NCBI RefSeq assembly: GCF_900456975.1
Contig: NZ_UGYM01000002.1
Coordinates: 620,001-684,000, forward strand
Direction of reading: 5' to 3'
DNA length: 64,000 nt
Origin: Shewanella baltica
Lineage (GTDB): Bacteria; Pseudomonadota; Gammaproteobacteria; Enterobacterales; Shewanellaceae
Under the pieces are notes generated by a model. That model ran no database searches, was not told the origin of the DNA, and was given only the letters and a program-made list of their open reading frames with translations. Shown piece by piece: positions 54,720-64,000 of this stretch. Position 1 is the stretch's first letter; the number at the start of each line of letters is the position of its first letter. The translations under genes and the position numbers were made by a program.

Positions 54720-55918
54720 TGAGCTTGAAAGATTTTTTCGAACGTATTGAACCCGACTTTGAAAAAGGCGGTAAATACGAAAAGTTTTATGCCCTATTCG
54801 AAGCGGCATACACAATTTTTTATACCCCAGGTAAAGTGAACAAGGGCAAAACCCACGTTCGCGATAACCTCGACCTAAAACGTATGATGATTACGGTTTG
54901 GGCTTGTGCTTTCCCAGCGATGTTCGTGGGTATGTACAACGTAGGTTTACAAGCTCAATTAGCTTTAGTGGCTGGTTTTGCTACCCCTGACGTATGGCAA
55001 GTGAGCTTGTTCAGCATGTTCGGTACCGAACTGACGGCAAACTCTGGCTGGCCTGCGCTAATGTGGTATGGCGCCTGTTTCTTCCTACCTATCTACGCGG
55101 TGACCTTCGCCGTCGGTGGTATCTGGGAAGTGCTGTTTGCCTCTATCCGTGGTCATGAAGTCAACGAAGGTTTCTTCGTTACCTCTATCCTGTTCGCTTT
55201 AACGCTGCCAGCAACTATCCCATTATGGATGGTGGCGCTGGGTATCACCTTCGGTGTGGTCGTGGCGAAAGAAGTGTTCGGTGGTACAGGGCGTAACTTC
55301 TTAAACCCAGCACTAGCGGGTCGTGCCTTCCTGTTCTTCGCTTATCCGTTGAACATGTCGGGTGATACCTCATGGGTTGTGGCTGACGGCTACTCAGGTG
55401 CGACTGCACTGAGCCAAGCAGCAGCGGGCACATTAGATTATGCAATTAACCAAAACTGGTGGGATTCGTTCTTCGGTTTCATTCCAGGTTCAGTGGGTGA
55501 AGTGTCTACATTAGCGATTCTGTTAGGTGGTTTGGTCATCATCTACACGCGTATCGCTTCATGGCGCATCGTTGGCGGTGTAATGGTCGGTATGATTGCC
55601 ATTTCTACTCTGCTGAACGTTGTCGGTAGCGACACTAACCCAATGTTTGCAATGCCTTGGTACTGGCACTTAGTGTTAGGTGGTTTTGCGTTTGGCATGA
55701 TGTTTATGGCGACAGACCCTGTGTCAGCGTCATTCACTAACCAAGCTAAATGGGCATACGGTATCTTGATCGGTGCAATGGCTGTGTTTATCCGCGTGAT
55801 TAACCCTGCATTCCCTGAAGGCATGATGTTGGCAATTTTGTTTGCTAACTTGTTCGCGCCATTGTTCGACCACTTCGTGGTTCAGGCAAATATCAAGCGG
55901 AGGATTGCCCGTGGCTAG
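54719..55918 (+). CDS. nqrB: Na+-NQR subunit B
   Basis: A 399-residue membrane subunit with about ten helices. It carries covalent FMN on Thr229 in GYSGATALS and contains riboflavin in the complex. The N-terminal soluble stretch [26 protein letters not shown] is family-typical. ATG overlaps nqrA stop; its end overlaps the GTG start of nqrC by eight bases. Confidence 0.97.
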   Translation: MSLKDFFERIEPDFEKGGKYEKFYALFEAAYTIFYTPGKVNKGKTHVRDNLDLKRMMITVWACAFPAMFVGMYNVGLQAQLALVAGFATPDVWQVSLFSMFGTELTANSGWPALMWYGACFFLPIYAVTFAVGGIWEVLFASIRGHEVNEGFFVTSILFALTLPATIPLWMVALGITFGVVVAKEVFGGTGRNFLNPALAGRAFLFFAYPLNMSGDTSWVVADGYSGATALSQAAAGTLDYAINQNWWDSFFGFIPGSVGEVSTLAILLGGLVIIYTRIASWRIVGGVMVGMIAISTLLNVVGSDTNPMFAMPWYWHLVLGGFAFGMMFMATDPVSASFTNQAKWAYGILIGAMAVFIRVINPAFPEGMMLAILFANLFAPLFDHFVVQANIKRRIARG

Positions 55919-56699
55919 TAATAAAGATTCGTTCGGCAGAACCTTATTTATCGTCGTTGGCCTATGTCTAATTTGTGCGATATTTGTGTCTACTGCAGCA
56001 GTGTTACTGAGACCGACTCAAGCAGAAAATAAACTGCTCGATAAGCAAAAGTACATTCTGGAAGCCGCTGGTCTTATCGATACTAAAGCTGGCAAGGTCA
56101 CCAAAGCGCAAATTCTGGATACATACGACAAACACATCGAAGCTAAACTGGTCGATTTGAAAACGGGTGCTTGGGTTGATGGTGTTGATGCTGACACTTA
56201 TGATCAACGTAAAGCGTCTCGTGATGTGAAAACCTCATTTGTACCTGAGAACGACATTGCTTCTGTGAAACGCGTAGCGGATAACGCTGTGGTTTACCTC
56301 GTTCGTGATGAACAAGGTAAATTGACCAGTGTGATTCTGCCAATCCATGGTTATGGCCTTTGGTCTACTATGTATGCCTTCCTTGCTATGGATGCTGACC
56401 TAAACACAGTGCAAAGCTTAGTCTACTACGAGCAAGGCGAAACGCCGGGCTTAGGTGGCGAAGTGCAAAATGCTCAGTGGAAAGCGAAATGGCATGGCAA
56501 AAAGTTATTTGATGAGCAAGGTAAACTCGCTATCAGCGTAACGAAAAACCCAGCTGTTGCTAGCACTGAATACGGTGTAGACGCATTATCTGGCGCAACC
56601 TTAACGAGTAACGGTGTGCAACATTCACTGACATTCTGGTTAGGGAAAGAAGGTTTTGCGAGTTTCATTGAAAAAGCACGCAATGGAGGTCTCAACTAA
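55911..56699 (+). CDS. nqrC: Na+-NQR subunit C
   Basis: A 262-residue subunit with one N-terminal membrane helix (about 10-32) and a periplasmic FMN-binding domain. The flavinylation site is SGATLTS (Thr230), target of ApbE. The start is GTG at 55911, 6 bases after GGAGGA; it overlaps nqrB, and the frame extension to 55842 is not used. Confidence 0.96.
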   Translation: MASNKDSFGRTLFIVVGLCLICAIFVSTAAVLLRPTQAENKLLDKQKYILEAAGLIDTKAGKVTKAQILDTYDKHIEAKLVDLKTGAWVDGVDADTYDQRKASRDVKTSFVPENDIASVKRVADNAVVYLVRDEQGKLTSVILPIHGYGLWSTMYAFLAMDADLNTVQSLVYYEQGETPGLGGEVQNAQWKAKWHGKKLFDEQGKLAISVTKNPAVASTEYGVDALSGATLTSNGVQHSLTFWLGKEGFASFIEKARNGGLN

Positions 56700-57331
56700 T
56701 GTCTGACGCTAAAGAACTGAAACAGGTTCTGACCGGACCTATAGTCAACAACAACCCGATTGCTTTACAAGTACTTGGTGTATGTAGTGCATTAGCGGTA
56801 ACGAGCAAGCTCGAAACTGCACTGGTAATGGCGTTGGCGTTAACTGCGGTAACTGCGTTTTCGAACCTGTTTATCTCAATGATCCGTAATCATATTCCAA
56901 GCAGTGTGCGTATTATCGTACAGATGACCATTATTGCCTCTTTGGTAATCGTGGTTGACCAATTGCTGCAGGCTTATGCTTATCAGATCTCTAAGCAGCT
57001 GTCGGTATTCGTCGGTCTGATTATTACGAACTGTATCGTAATGGGTCGTGCCGAAGCTTACGCGATGAAAACACCGCCAATGATGAGCTTTATGGATGGT
57101 ATCGGTAACGGTTTAGGTTACGGTGCAATTCTATTAGCTGTTGGTTTCGTACGTGAACTGTTTGGTAACGGTTCTCTGTTCGGTGTTGAAATCCTGCACA
57201 AGATCTCTGATGGCGGCTGGTACCAACCAAACGGTCTGCTACTACTGCCTCCGAGTGCGTTCTTCCTGATCGGTGTTTTGATTTGGATTATTCGTACCTA
57301 TAAGCCAGAGCAAGTTGAAGCAAAAGGGTAA
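56699..57331 (+). CDS. nqrD: Na+-NQR subunit D
   Basis: A 210-residue six-helix membrane subunit. It shares the RnfD/E-NqrD/E fold, in which each half contributes Cys to an intramembrane iron site; [15 protein letters not shown] (about 108-122) carries the Cys. ATG overlaps the nqrC stop by one base. Confidence 0.97.
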   Translation: MSDAKELKQVLTGPIVNNNPIALQVLGVCSALAVTSKLETALVMALALTAVTAFSNLFISMIRNHIPSSVRIIVQMTIIASLVIVVDQLLQAYAYQISKQLSVFVGLIITNCIVMGRAEAYAMKTPPMMSFMDGIGNGLGYGAILLAVGFVRELFGNGSLFGVEILHKISDGGWYQPNGLLLLPPSAFFLIGVLIWIIRTYKPEQVEAKG

Positions 57332-57336
57332 GTGCG

Positions 57337-57945
57337 ATGGAACATTATATTAGCCTGTTAATTCGCTCTGTTTTCATTGAAAACATGGCACTGGCCTTCT
57401 TCCTAGGTATGTGTACTTTCTTGGCTGTGTCTAAGAAAGTCACCACAGCCATGGGCCTAGGGATTGCGGTAGTTGTAGTGTTAACTATCTCTGTCCCAGC
57501 AAACCAAGTTATCTATCAAGGGCTGCTAGCTCCTGGTGCACTTGCTTGGGCTGGCGCACCTGAAGCTGACTTAAGCTTCTTGAAATTCATTACCTTCATC
57601 GGTGTGATTGCGGCTTTGGTTCAAATTCTGGAAATGGCACTGGACAAGTACTTTCCACCTTTGTACAACGCATTAGGTATTTTCTTACCTTTGATCACAG
57701 TGAACTGCGCGATTTTCGGTGCGGTATCATTCATGGTTGAGCGTGACTACAAGTTAGGCGAAAGTGTGGTGTTTGGTTTCGGCTCAGGAGTGGGTTGGGC
57801 ATTAGCTATCGTATTGATGGCCGGTATCCGTGAGAAGCTGAAGTATGCCGACGTGCCTAACGGCCTACGTGGTTTAGGTATTACCTTTATCACCGCTGGT
57901 TTGATGGCCTTAGGTTTCATGTCGTTTTCTGGTGTGTCTCTGTAA
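57337..57945 (+). CDS. nqrE: Na+-NQR subunit E
   Basis: A 202-residue six-helix membrane subunit, paralogue of NqrD with opposite topology. It has [15 protein letters not shown] (about 19-33) with the iron-site Cys and [17 protein letters not shown] (about 119-135). Six bases after nqrD. Confidence 0.97.
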   Translation: MEHYISLLIRSVFIENMALAFFLGMCTFLAVSKKVTTAMGLGIAVVVVLTISVPANQVIYQGLLAPGALAWAGAPEADLSFLKFITFIGVIAALVQILEMALDKYFPPLYNALGIFLPLITVNCAIFGAVSFMVERDYKLGESVVFGFGSGVGWALAIVLMAGIREKLKYADVPNGLRGLGITFITAGLMALGFMSFSGVSL

Positions 57946-57991
57946 GAGACACATAACGGCTTCTTGAATTGGACCTTCTAAGGATAAGTTA

Positions 57992-59248
57992 ATGGATATT
58001 CTTGGTATTTTTAAATCTACTCCGCTCGAGGTTTACCTCGGTGTGAGTATGTTTACTGCTATCGTCCTCATCTTGGTATTAGTGATTTTATTCGCTAAGT
58101 CTAAGTTAGTGGCTAGCGGTGACATCACGATCGGCATTAATGACGATCCTGAAAAAGCTATTACAACCGGTGCAGGCGGTAAGTTGTTAGGCGTTTTGGC
58201 TAACAGCGGTATCTTCGTATCGAGTGCGTGTGGTGGCGGTGGCTCATGTGGCCAATGTCGCGTAGTGATTAAGTCTGGCGGCGGCGATATTCTGCCAACA
58301 GAACTTGACCACATTAGCAAAGGTGATGCCCGTAAAGGCTGTCGTCTTTCTTGTCAGGTTAACGTTAAGAACGATATGGAAATCGAGCTTGACGAAGAAA
58401 TCTTCGGTATCAAGAAATGGGAATGTGAAGTTATCTCTAACGATAACAAAGCCACTTTCATTAAAGAACTGAAGCTGCAAATTCCTGATGGCGAATCTGT
58501 ACCATTCCGTGCTGGCGGTTATATTCAAATCGAAGCACCTGCTCACCATGTTAAATATGCAGATTTCGACGTACCTGCACAATACCGTGGCGACTGGGAA
58601 CACTTCGGTTTCTTCAATCTTGAATCTAAGGTTGATGAAGAAACTATCCGTGCATACTCAATGGCTAACTACCCAGAAGAGTTCGGTATTATCATGCTGA
58701 ACGTGCGTATTGCTACGCCTCCACCACGTAACCTGACTCTACCTTGCGGTAAGATGTCATCTTACATTTGGAGCTTAAAAGCTGGCGATAAAGTGACAAT
58801 TTCTGGCCCATTCGGTGAATTCTTCGCGAAAGATACCGATGCAGAAATGGTGTTTATCGGCGGTGGTGCGGGTATGGCGCCAATGCGTTCACATATCTTC
58901 GACCAACTGAAGCGTCTTCAGTCTAAACGTAAGATGAGCTTCTGGTACGGTGCACGTTCTAAGCGTGAAATGTTCTACGTAGAAGACTTCGACGGCCTCG
59001 CGGCTGAGAATGATAACTTCGTATGGCATGTGGCACTTTCAGATCCTCAACCAGAGGATAACTGGGATGGTTACACAGGTTTTATTCATAACGTATTGTA
59101 TGAAAACTATCTGAAAAACCATGATGCACCAGAAGATTGTGAGTTCTACATGTGTGGACCTCCAATGATGAACGCTGCCGTAATTGGTATGTTGAAAAAT
59201 CTTGGTGTCGAAGACGAAAACATCTTGTTGGATGACTTCGGCGGCTAA
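57992..59248 (+). CDS. nqrF: Na+-NQR subunit F (NADH dehydrogenase flavoprotein)
   Basis: A 418-residue electron-input subunit. N-terminal helix (about 13-35), [2Fe-2S] ferredoxin domain with Cys80, Cys86, Cys89 and Cys121 ([12 protein letters not shown] and GCRLSC), FAD domain ([11 protein letters not shown], about 231) and NADH domain ([21 protein letters not shown]). Last catalytic gene of the operon; a strong hairpin lies between it and apbE. Confidence 0.97.
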   Translation: MDILGIFKSTPLEVYLGVSMFTAIVLILVLVILFAKSKLVASGDITIGINDDPEKAITTGAGGKLLGVLANSGIFVSSACGGGGSCGQCRVVIKSGGGDILPTELDHISKGDARKGCRLSCQVNVKNDMEIELDEEIFGIKKWECEVISNDNKATFIKELKLQIPDGESVPFRAGGYIQIEAPAHHVKYADFDVPAQYRGDWEHFGFFNLESKVDEETIRAYSMANYPEEFGIIMLNVRIATPPPRNLTLPCGKMSSYIWSLKAGDKVTISGPFGEFFAKDTDAEMVFIGGGAGMAPMRSHIFDQLKRLQSKRKMSFWYGARSKREMFYVEDFDGLAAENDNFVWHVALSDPQPEDNWDGYTGFIHNVLYENYLKNHDAPEDCEFYMCGPPMMNAAVIGMLKNLGVEDENILLDDFGG

Positions 59249-59268
59249 TGTTCATTAGTCCTAGATAG

Positions 59269-59313
59269 AAAAGTTGCAGATGTTGAGGATAATCTCTCAT
59301 CTGCAACTTTTGC
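59269..59313 (+). terminator. Intra-operon terminator after nqrF
   Basis: AAAAGTTGCAGATG (59269-59282) pairs with CATCTGCAACTTTT (59298-59311), 14 bp perfect, with T at the end. It probably lowers but does not abolish apbE-nqrM expression. Confidence 0.85.
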
Positions 59314-59346
59314 ATTTAAGGGCCCAAATAAGAGTAGTAGGTCACT

Positions 59347-60393
59347 ATGTTTCAGACCTTAAAGATCAATACCTCAGCACTAAAGCATTCATTTAACTGG
59401 CTAGTCCTCGTAGGGCTGGCCTTTTTTGTTTCAGCCTGTTCTAAGCAGAACGAAGTCATTTCGTTAGCGGGCAGCACTATGGGGACGACTTACCATATTA
59501 AAGTCGTGCCGAATGAGCAGATGCCGACAGCGCAGTTACTTCAAGCGGAAATTGATTTAGCCCTTGAGCTGGTCAATGACCAGATGTCGACGTATCGCCC
59601 TGATTCAGAGTTATCCCGTTTCAACCAGTTGCCATTGGAGCAAAGCGTTGAAGTCTCACCGGATACCATCAAAGTGGTGCAAGAGGGAGTACGCTTATAT
59701 CAAGTGACGGATAAGGCACTTGATATTACCTTAGGTCCTTTAGTTAACCTGTGGGGATTTGGGCCAGATAAGCGTCCAACGAAAGTTCCGACTCAGGCCG
59801 ATATCGATGCGGCAAAAGCCAAAACCGGTATTAGTGAACTTTCCATTGAAGGTAACCGTCTAACTAAGCACAACGCCCATTTATACGTAGACCTATCGTC
59901 GATTGCCAAAGGGTTTGGGGTTGATAAAGTGGCTTCCATTCTTGATAAATATCACGCGACTGGTTATTTAGTTGAAATTGGTGGTGAGCTCAGCATTAAA
60001 GGTGCTAAAGGCGATGGCAGCTCTTGGCGCGTTGCCATAGAGCAACCGACCGATGACGGTTCTGAAGCCGTACAGCAGGTTATCTCACCAGGTACGATGG
60101 CGATGGCGACCTCAGGCGATTATCGTAATTATTATGAGGAAGACGGCCAACGTTTTACCCATATAATTGATCCGCGTACCGGTTTGCCAATCAATCATAA
60201 GCTAGCATCCGTGACCGTATTGCATCAAAATTGTATGACGGCCGACGGTTTTGCGACGGCTATGATGGTTTTGGGCACAGAAGCATCATTGGAGCTTGCC
60301 AAGAAGGAACACTTGGCGATAATGCTTATCGAAAAGCAAGGCGACGGATTTAAGGTCTACTATAGCGACGCCTTCAAGCCTTTCCTTATTTAG
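59347..60393 (+). CDS. apbE: FAD:protein FMN transferase ApbE (flavinylates NqrB/C)
   Basis: A 348-residue periplasmic lipoprotein, lipobox VSAC (Cys31). It moves FMN from FAD to Thr in NqrB and NqrC. Motifs: GSTMGTTYHIK (about 40-50), LSSIAKGFGVD (about 183-193), LVEIGGELSIKG, ATSGDYRNYYEEDG and HIIDPRTGLPINH (Mg/FAD site). All usual residues are present, unlike the paralogue at 29.8 kb. Positioned just after nqrF. Confidence 0.95.
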   Translation: MFQTLKINTSALKHSFNWLVLVGLAFFVSACSKQNEVISLAGSTMGTTYHIKVVPNEQMPTAQLLQAEIDLALELVNDQMSTYRPDSELSRFNQLPLEQSVEVSPDTIKVVQEGVRLYQVTDKALDITLGPLVNLWGFGPDKRPTKVPTQADIDAAKAKTGISELSIEGNRLTKHNAHLYVDLSSIAKGFGVDKVASILDKYHATGYLVEIGGELSIKGAKGDGSSWRVAIEQPTDDGSEAVQQVISPGTMAMATSGDYRNYYEEDGQRFTHIIDPRTGLPINHKLASVTVLHQNCMTADGFATAMMVLGTEASLELAKKEHLAIMLIEKQGDGFKVYYSDAFKPFLI

Positions 60394-60408
60394 TTTTTGG
60401 AGTAAACC

Positions 60409-60633
60409 ATGACCTCTTTTATCGCGGCATTTGTGATTTTGTTATTATTCTTTTTGCTCATGTCGATTGGTTATCTCATCAAGCGCAAAGCCGTTGAAGG
60501 AAGTTGTGGCGGTTTAGGTGTTCTAGGGATTGAGAAAGCGTGCGATTGTGATGACCCTTGTGACAAACGTAAACGTCGTATGGCCGCTGAAGAAGCGCGT
60601 CGTGAGAAGTTAACAAAAGACCGTATTATCTAA
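60409..60633 (+). CDS. nqrM: Na+-NQR maturation factor NqrM
   Basis: A 74-residue single-helix membrane protein (helix about 4-24) with four Cys (33, 45, 47, 51; pattern SCGGLG and ACDCDDPC) that are proposed to deliver iron to the NqrD/E site. Followed by a strong terminator; fits DUF539/NqrM length. Starts 15 bases after apbE. Confidence 0.95.
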   Translation: MTSFIAAFVILLLFFLLMSIGYLIKRKAVEGSCGGLGVLGIEKACDCDDPCDKRKRRMAAEEARREKLTKDRII

Positions 60634-60658
60634 CATGCTCTACATCGTCTGTTTTGAC

Positions 60659-60688
60659 AATAGCCTCCCATCTGGAGGCTATTTTTTT
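60659..60688 (+). terminator. Terminator closing the nqr-apbE-nqrM operon
   Basis: AATAGCCTCC (60659-60668), loop CATCT, GGAGGCTATT (60674-60683) and seven T in all. Confidence 0.93.
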
Positions 60689-60849
60689 GCCTGAAACTTA
60701 TCAGCCTAGATGATTCACTTAAATTTATCCTTGGGATATGAGGGAGATAGCGCGCTAATCTAAGCGGAAATGAGAATGGTTGTTATCATTAAGTAGGTGA
60801 AATATAAAGATAATTTGAGTTGGCCGCTGAATTGTACTAGGCTAGAAGC

Positions 60850-60863
60850 TTGATTTAGATCAA
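60850..60863. promoter_or_regulatory. Perfect FNR/EtrA-type box before bacterioferritin genes
   Basis: TTGATTTAGATCAA fits the palindromic FNR consensus TTGAT-N4-ATCAA with no mismatch. It ends 30 bases before the first bfr ATG. Shewanella EtrA uses this consensus. Position so near the start suggests repression or overlap with the promoter; binding is inferred. Confidence 0.7.
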
Positions 60864-60893
60864 TCTTTTCACGCTTACCAAGGATAGTAACTT

Positions 60894-61367
60894 ATGAAAG
60901 GTCATCCTAAAGTGGTTGGGCAACTGAATCGGGTGCTTACCTGTGAGTTGACCGCCATCAATCAATATTTTCTCCATGCCCGCATGTTTAAGCACTGGGG
61001 CCTTGAGAAGCTAAATCACGTCGAATACAAAAAATCCATCCAAGATATGAAGCACGCCGATAAGCTCATCGAGCGCGTACTGTTTTTGGAAGGCCTGCCA
61101 AATTTGCAGCAACTCGAGAAACTTCGTATTGGTGAACATAGCCAAGAAATGCTCGACTGCGATCTGGCCATGGTGCAAGAGCAGCTTACATTGCTGCGTG
61201 ATGCCATTAGCCTGTGTGAAACCGAGCAAGACTATGTGAGCCGCGATCTGCTGGAAGACATTCTCGAAGATGAGGAAGAGCATTTAGATTGGCTTGAGTC
61301 GCAGCAAGAGCTCATTACGCTAACCGGTATTCAAAATTATCTTCAATCGCAAATTAGCGACCAATAG
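60894..61367 (+). CDS. bfr1: Bacterioferritin, haem-binding subunit type
   Basis: A 157-residue bacterioferritin. Haem ligand Met52 (DMKHAD) is present. Compared with E. coli numbering, ferroxidase residues Glu18, His54, Glu127 and His130 are kept, but Glu51 is Asp and Glu94 is Val, so its own ferroxidase centre is compromised. It is 10 bases upstream of a second bfr gene with the opposite deficit, implying a mixed-subunit cage. ATG 6 bases after AAGGATAG. Confidence 0.93.
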   Translation: MKGHPKVVGQLNRVLTCELTAINQYFLHARMFKHWGLEKLNHVEYKKSIQDMKHADKLIERVLFLEGLPNLQQLEKLRIGEHSQEMLDCDLAMVQEQLTLLRDAISLCETEQDYVSRDLLEDILEDEEEHLDWLESQQELITLTGIQNYLQSQISDQ

Positions 61368-61376
61368 GAGCGGGAT

Positions 61377-61844
61377 ATGAAAGGCGATAAAGACGTCATC
61401 GATGCGTTAAATCGACTCCTAACGGGAGAACTCTCGGCAATGGATCAATATTTTGTCCATGCCCATATGTACGAAGATTGGGGCTTGAATGAACTCTATG
61501 AGCGCATCGCCCATGAGTCCGATGATGAAAAAGCCCATGCGGCCAAATTAGTACAGCGTATTTTATTCCTCGAAGGGACGCCCAATGTTGCCGCCCGTGA
61601 GGCGTTGAACATAGGTAAAGATGTGGAAGAGATGCTGCGTAATGATCTCGCCTACGAGTACAAGGTCGCGGACGATTTGCGCCAAGTGATTGCCCTGTGT
61701 GAGCAGAAGCAAGATTACCAAACCCGCGAAATCCTCGAAGTGTTACTCGACGATACTGAGTCGGACCACATGTATTGGCTCGAAAAACAACTCGGACTTA
61801 TCGACCGTGTCGGGCTGCAAAACTACATGCAAACTAAGATGTAA
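61377..61844 (+). CDS. bfr2: Bacterioferritin, ferroxidase subunit type
   Basis: A 155-residue bacterioferritin. Ferroxidase ligands Glu18, Glu51, His54, Glu94 and, after a one-residue insertion, Glu128 and His131 are present; the haem-ligand Met52 is Lys. It therefore should oxidise iron but not bind haem. GGAG lies 6 bases ahead of its ATG. Same operon as bfr1 and ends at a terminator. Confidence 0.94.
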   Translation: MKGDKDVIDALNRLLTGELSAMDQYFVHAHMYEDWGLNELYERIAHESDDEKAHAAKLVQRILFLEGTPNVAAREALNIGKDVEEMLRNDLAYEYKVADDLRQVIALCEQKQDYQTREILEVLLDDTESDHMYWLEKQLGLIDRVGLQNYMQTKM

Positions 61845-61855
61845 TCGCTAAATCG

Positions 61856-61887
61856 AGATCAGCGAGGCTAACTCGCTGATCTTATTT
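61856..61887 (+). terminator. Terminator of the bacterioferritin operon
   Basis: AGATCAGCGAG (61856-61866), loop GCTAA, CTCGCTGATCT (61872-61882) and a short TATTT tail. Confidence 0.85.
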
Positions 61888-62140
61888 CTACCGCTTCCTA
61901 TTTTTCGAATCCCTATATAGTCTATCTGACTGTAAAACTTTGCCTCTACAAACTCATCCTCTGCAATCCGCCTTAAATTTAGCGAATCCTGTTATACGTT
62001 CAATATCCTTTCTTTACAAATACTTATTTACGTTTTTTATGGCGATTTCATCTGTTGTTAACAGGTAAAAATTGTTACCGTGTAAAACTATTTTTGCGAG
62101 CCATATTGTTAAGTTGTTGGTCAGCCAGACGGGAAGATTG

Positions 62141-64000
62141 ATGGGATATATGAAACGTTCTCTAAGTTTGCAGTTAGTGGTTACTATCGTTGGTGCGCTT
62201 GCTGTACTGCTTACCTTAGTCGCCGCTTTGTTGGTGACAAAAGAAAGTGATAACACGCGAAAGCAAGTCGATGCGGATATTTCGGCGCTGGTTGCCTTAA
62301 AAGCCAATGAGATCAGCGGCTACTTTATTGCTAAGGGCCAAGTGATCCATTCAGTATTTGCCGAGCCGGGTTTAGTCAAATGGTTTACTCAGTATCACGC
62401 CCGTGGCAGTCATCTCGCGGCTGATCGCCAGTATCAAGACATTATTGGTTACTTTAAGTCTTTCTCCGATCGCGATAGCGATGTTAAGTCGGTGTTTTTT
62501 GGCTCGGCCAATACCTTCGAGTACTTTGACCTTAATGGCCGCTTCGATGGCGACCCAGATTACTACACCAACAAACGACCTTGGTGGCAGGAGGCGATTG
62601 ACCAGCGTGGCTTGTTTGTTGGCGATCCTGCGGTCGATGCGAACGATGGTTCAATTTCTGCCACGGTTAAAACCCCTGTTTATGCTGTCAATGGTGAGCT
62701 GATTGGCATCGGCGGCATGGATATCTTGATTGATACTATTGGTAAATCCCTGCTGGCACCGATCAAATACCGTGACTTTGGCCAAGCTTTCTTGATGACA
62801 GACGAAGGCAAGTTGGTGTATTTCCCTGGTTTTTCAGAACGTTTCCCGCCGGGTTCTTTGGCAAATCAAGTGGACACTCAGTTTAAGCAGACCTCAGGGT
62901 TTTCGGCATTAAGACAACAGATGCAAAGGGAAGCGCAAGGGTTTGCTAACGTCACGTTCAATGGCGTGCCCCAGCGGGTGAGCTTTGTGACTGTGGGCGG
63001 TGATTATCCCAAACAAAAGTGGCACTTAGCCTTTATGTTGCCCCACGAAGTGATTGAAGCGCCAGTGACCGCTGCGTTCTGGAATGCCAGTATGGTCGCC
63101 ATCGGTATCATGCTGCTCATGGGCGTGACGGTATGGTTGATGTTGCTACCCTTTAGACGTCAACTGGCTAAGTTATTGGATGCGATGGAAGATATAGCCG
63201 AAGGTGACAGTGATTTATCAAAACGTATCCTGATGGATCGAGAAGATGAGTTAGGCAAACTTGGCGATGCCTTTAACCGCTTTGCCGAGAAAGTGCAGCA
63301 CATGTTGTTGGATACGCGCAGTTTAACCCAAGAGGTGGGCTCGGGCGTTATTGATGCGCGGCAAATCTGTGATTTAGCCGTGTCGTCGGTCTCATCGCAA
63401 AAGCAGCAGATAGATTCGGTTGCCACCGCCGCGACGCAAATGGCGCAAACCAGCCAAGAAATGGCTGTCAGTGCCCAGCGTGCCAATGATTTTGCCCAGA
63501 AGGCGCAAACTCAAGCCCACGACGGTACACAGATTGTTTCCCGTGCGACCGAAGGGATGAAGGCGCTGTCAGAGCAAGTGATTTCCGCGGCGAAAGTGAT
63601 TAAACACTTACGCAATAGTTCAGAGCAAATCGGTGAAGTCTTGAGTGTGATCCGTAATATTGCCGAGCAAACCAATCTATTGGCATTGAATGCGGCGATT
63701 GAAGCGGCGCGTGCGGGTGAGCAAGGTCGCGGTTTTGCTGTCGTGGCCGACGAAGTGCGCACGCTGGCATCGCGTACCCAAGACTCTACCGCCAACATTC
63801 AAGGTATTATTCAAACTTTGCAACAGAGTGCATTGCAGGCTGAGCAAGTGATGGAATCGGGCGTCGAACAAGCGAAAGCGGGGCAAGACTTAACGACCCA
63901 AGTCGAAGCGGCACTGAATGATATTGCCACGGCGATTATGTCAATCCAACAGCAAACGGTTGAAATAACCGTGGCAATCGATCAGCAAGCTGTGGCGGCC
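62141..64000 (+). CDS. Methyl-accepting chemotaxis protein with dCache sensor (partial at window edge)
   Basis: The frame from 62141 runs open for 620 codons to the window end. A first membrane helix (about 12-33), a large periplasmic dCache-like domain (about 35-300; [10 protein letters not shown] at about 146, then [13 protein letters not shown]) and a second helix (about 313-335) precede HAMP (about 336-385) and a signalling domain whose tip reads [19 protein letters not shown]. The C-terminus lies beyond the window. GGGAAG lies 4 bases before the ATG at 62141; ATG at 62150 is an alternative. Related to amino-acid or carboxylate chemoreceptors; ligand unknown. Confidence 0.93.
   Translation, partial: MGYMKRSLSLQLVVTIVGALAVLLTLVAALLVTKESDNTRKQVDADISALVALKANEISGYFIAKGQVIHSVFAEPGLVKWFTQYHARGSHLAADRQYQDIIGYFKSFSDRDSDVKSVFFGSANTFEYFDLNGRFDGDPDYYTNKRPWWQEAIDQRGLFVGDPAVDANDGSISATVKTPVYAVNGELIGIGGMDILIDTIGKSLLAPIKYRDFGQAFLMTDEGKLVYFPGFSERFPPGSLANQVDTQFKQTSGFSALRQQMQREAQGFANVTFNGVPQRVSFVTVGGDYPKQKWHLAFMLPHEVIEAPVTAAFWNASMVAIGIMLLMGVTVWLMLLPFRRQLAKLLDAMEDIAEGDSDLSKRILMDREDELGKLGDAFNRFAEKVQHMLLDTRSLTQEVGSGVIDARQICDLAVSSVSSQKQQIDSVATAATQMAQTSQEMAVSAQRANDFAQKAQTQAHDGTQIVSRATEGMKALSEQVISAAKVIKHLRNSSEQIGEVLSVIRNIAEQTNLLALNAAIEAARAGEQGRGFAVVADEVRTLASRTQDSTANIQGIIQTLQQSALQAEQVMESGVEQAKAGQDLTTQVEAALNDIATAIMSIQQQTVEITVAIDQQAVAA

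Noticed and set aside
60766..60800. Fur box near the bacterioferritin promoter
   Set aside because: The TTATCATT stretch fits the 19-base Fur consensus poorly in every register tried; only the FNR-type box is convincing.
1..64000. CRISPR array, rRNA or tRNA genes
   Set aside because: No regularly spaced repeats with unique spacers and no tRNA or rRNA signature were seen on reading.

Overview
The window is chromosomal DNA of a gammaproteobacterium, almost certainly a Shewanella. Evidence: a sodium-pumping nqrABCDEF-apbE-nqrM operon followed by a paired bacterioferritin locus, an ExeM-type nuclease ending in a GlyGly-CTERM tail, an S46 dipeptidyl-peptidase, a GbpA-like chitin oxidase, luxS, RlmG, and moderate GC with repeat families I recall from Shewanella. 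Strain assignment is not possible from the sequence alone. Most of the window is ordinary core genome; the only clearly accessory part is about 21.8-25.2 kb.

Layout. 0.2-7.0 kb (minus): an M1 aminopeptidase lipoprotein, then a five-gene envelope operon (WD40 lipoprotein, slyX, a peptide deformylase paralogue, a COG3014 lipoprotein, lpoB). 7.2-12.6 kb (plus): fkpA, the exeM nuclease, two small membrane proteins and a hotdog thioesterase. 12.9-15.6 kb: a 17-codon ORF coupled to a catalase, a MITE-like repeat, and a minus-strand TMEM165/MneA-type Mn2+ exporter behind a yybP-ykoY manganese riboswitch. 16.0-21.7 kb (plus): GbpA-like lytic polysaccharide monooxygenase, aromatic amino acid permease, S46 peptidase. 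21.8-25.2 kb: repeats, three AT-rich unknown minus-strand genes (one with an HEPN-like RX4H motif) and a complete IS5-family element that landed just upstream of a DUF4892/OmpA-type gene. 26.9-36.0 kb: RluF-type pseudouridine synthase, NhaC-type antiporter, an ApbE-like protein, a chemoreceptor, an EamA exporter divergent from an AraC regulator, tiny ORFs and a GreA/B C-domain protein. 36.7-42.6 kb: a cytochrome bd (CIO type) operon with a 44-codon DUF2474 subunit, divergent from a MocR regulator; then metY behind MetJ boxes. 42.7-50.8 kb: DUF2339 giant membrane protein, rlmG, alkB, bolA, an orphan TRAP-type binding lipoprotein and luxS. 50.9-64 kb: a TonB-receptor-like barrel with a reduced plug, the nqr operon with its two maturation genes, two complementary bacterioferritins behind a perfect FNR-type box, and a dCache chemoreceptor that runs off the end.

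How they work together. Respiration and redox dominate: Na+-NQR with its own FMN transferase (ApbE) and iron maturation factor (NqrM), a bd-type quinol oxidase, catalase, Mn2+ efflux and iron storage. A second theme is scavenging: extracellular nuclease, chitin oxidase, peptidases, amino acid permease, binding proteins and chemoreceptors. No CRISPR array, rRNA or tRNA gene was seen. I did not find a clear new multi-gene system; the best leads are the unknown gene trio at 22.5-23.8 kb, the catalase-coupled small ORF, the mutually exclusive helices of the Mn2+ riboswitch leader, and the reduced-plug receptor next to luxS.
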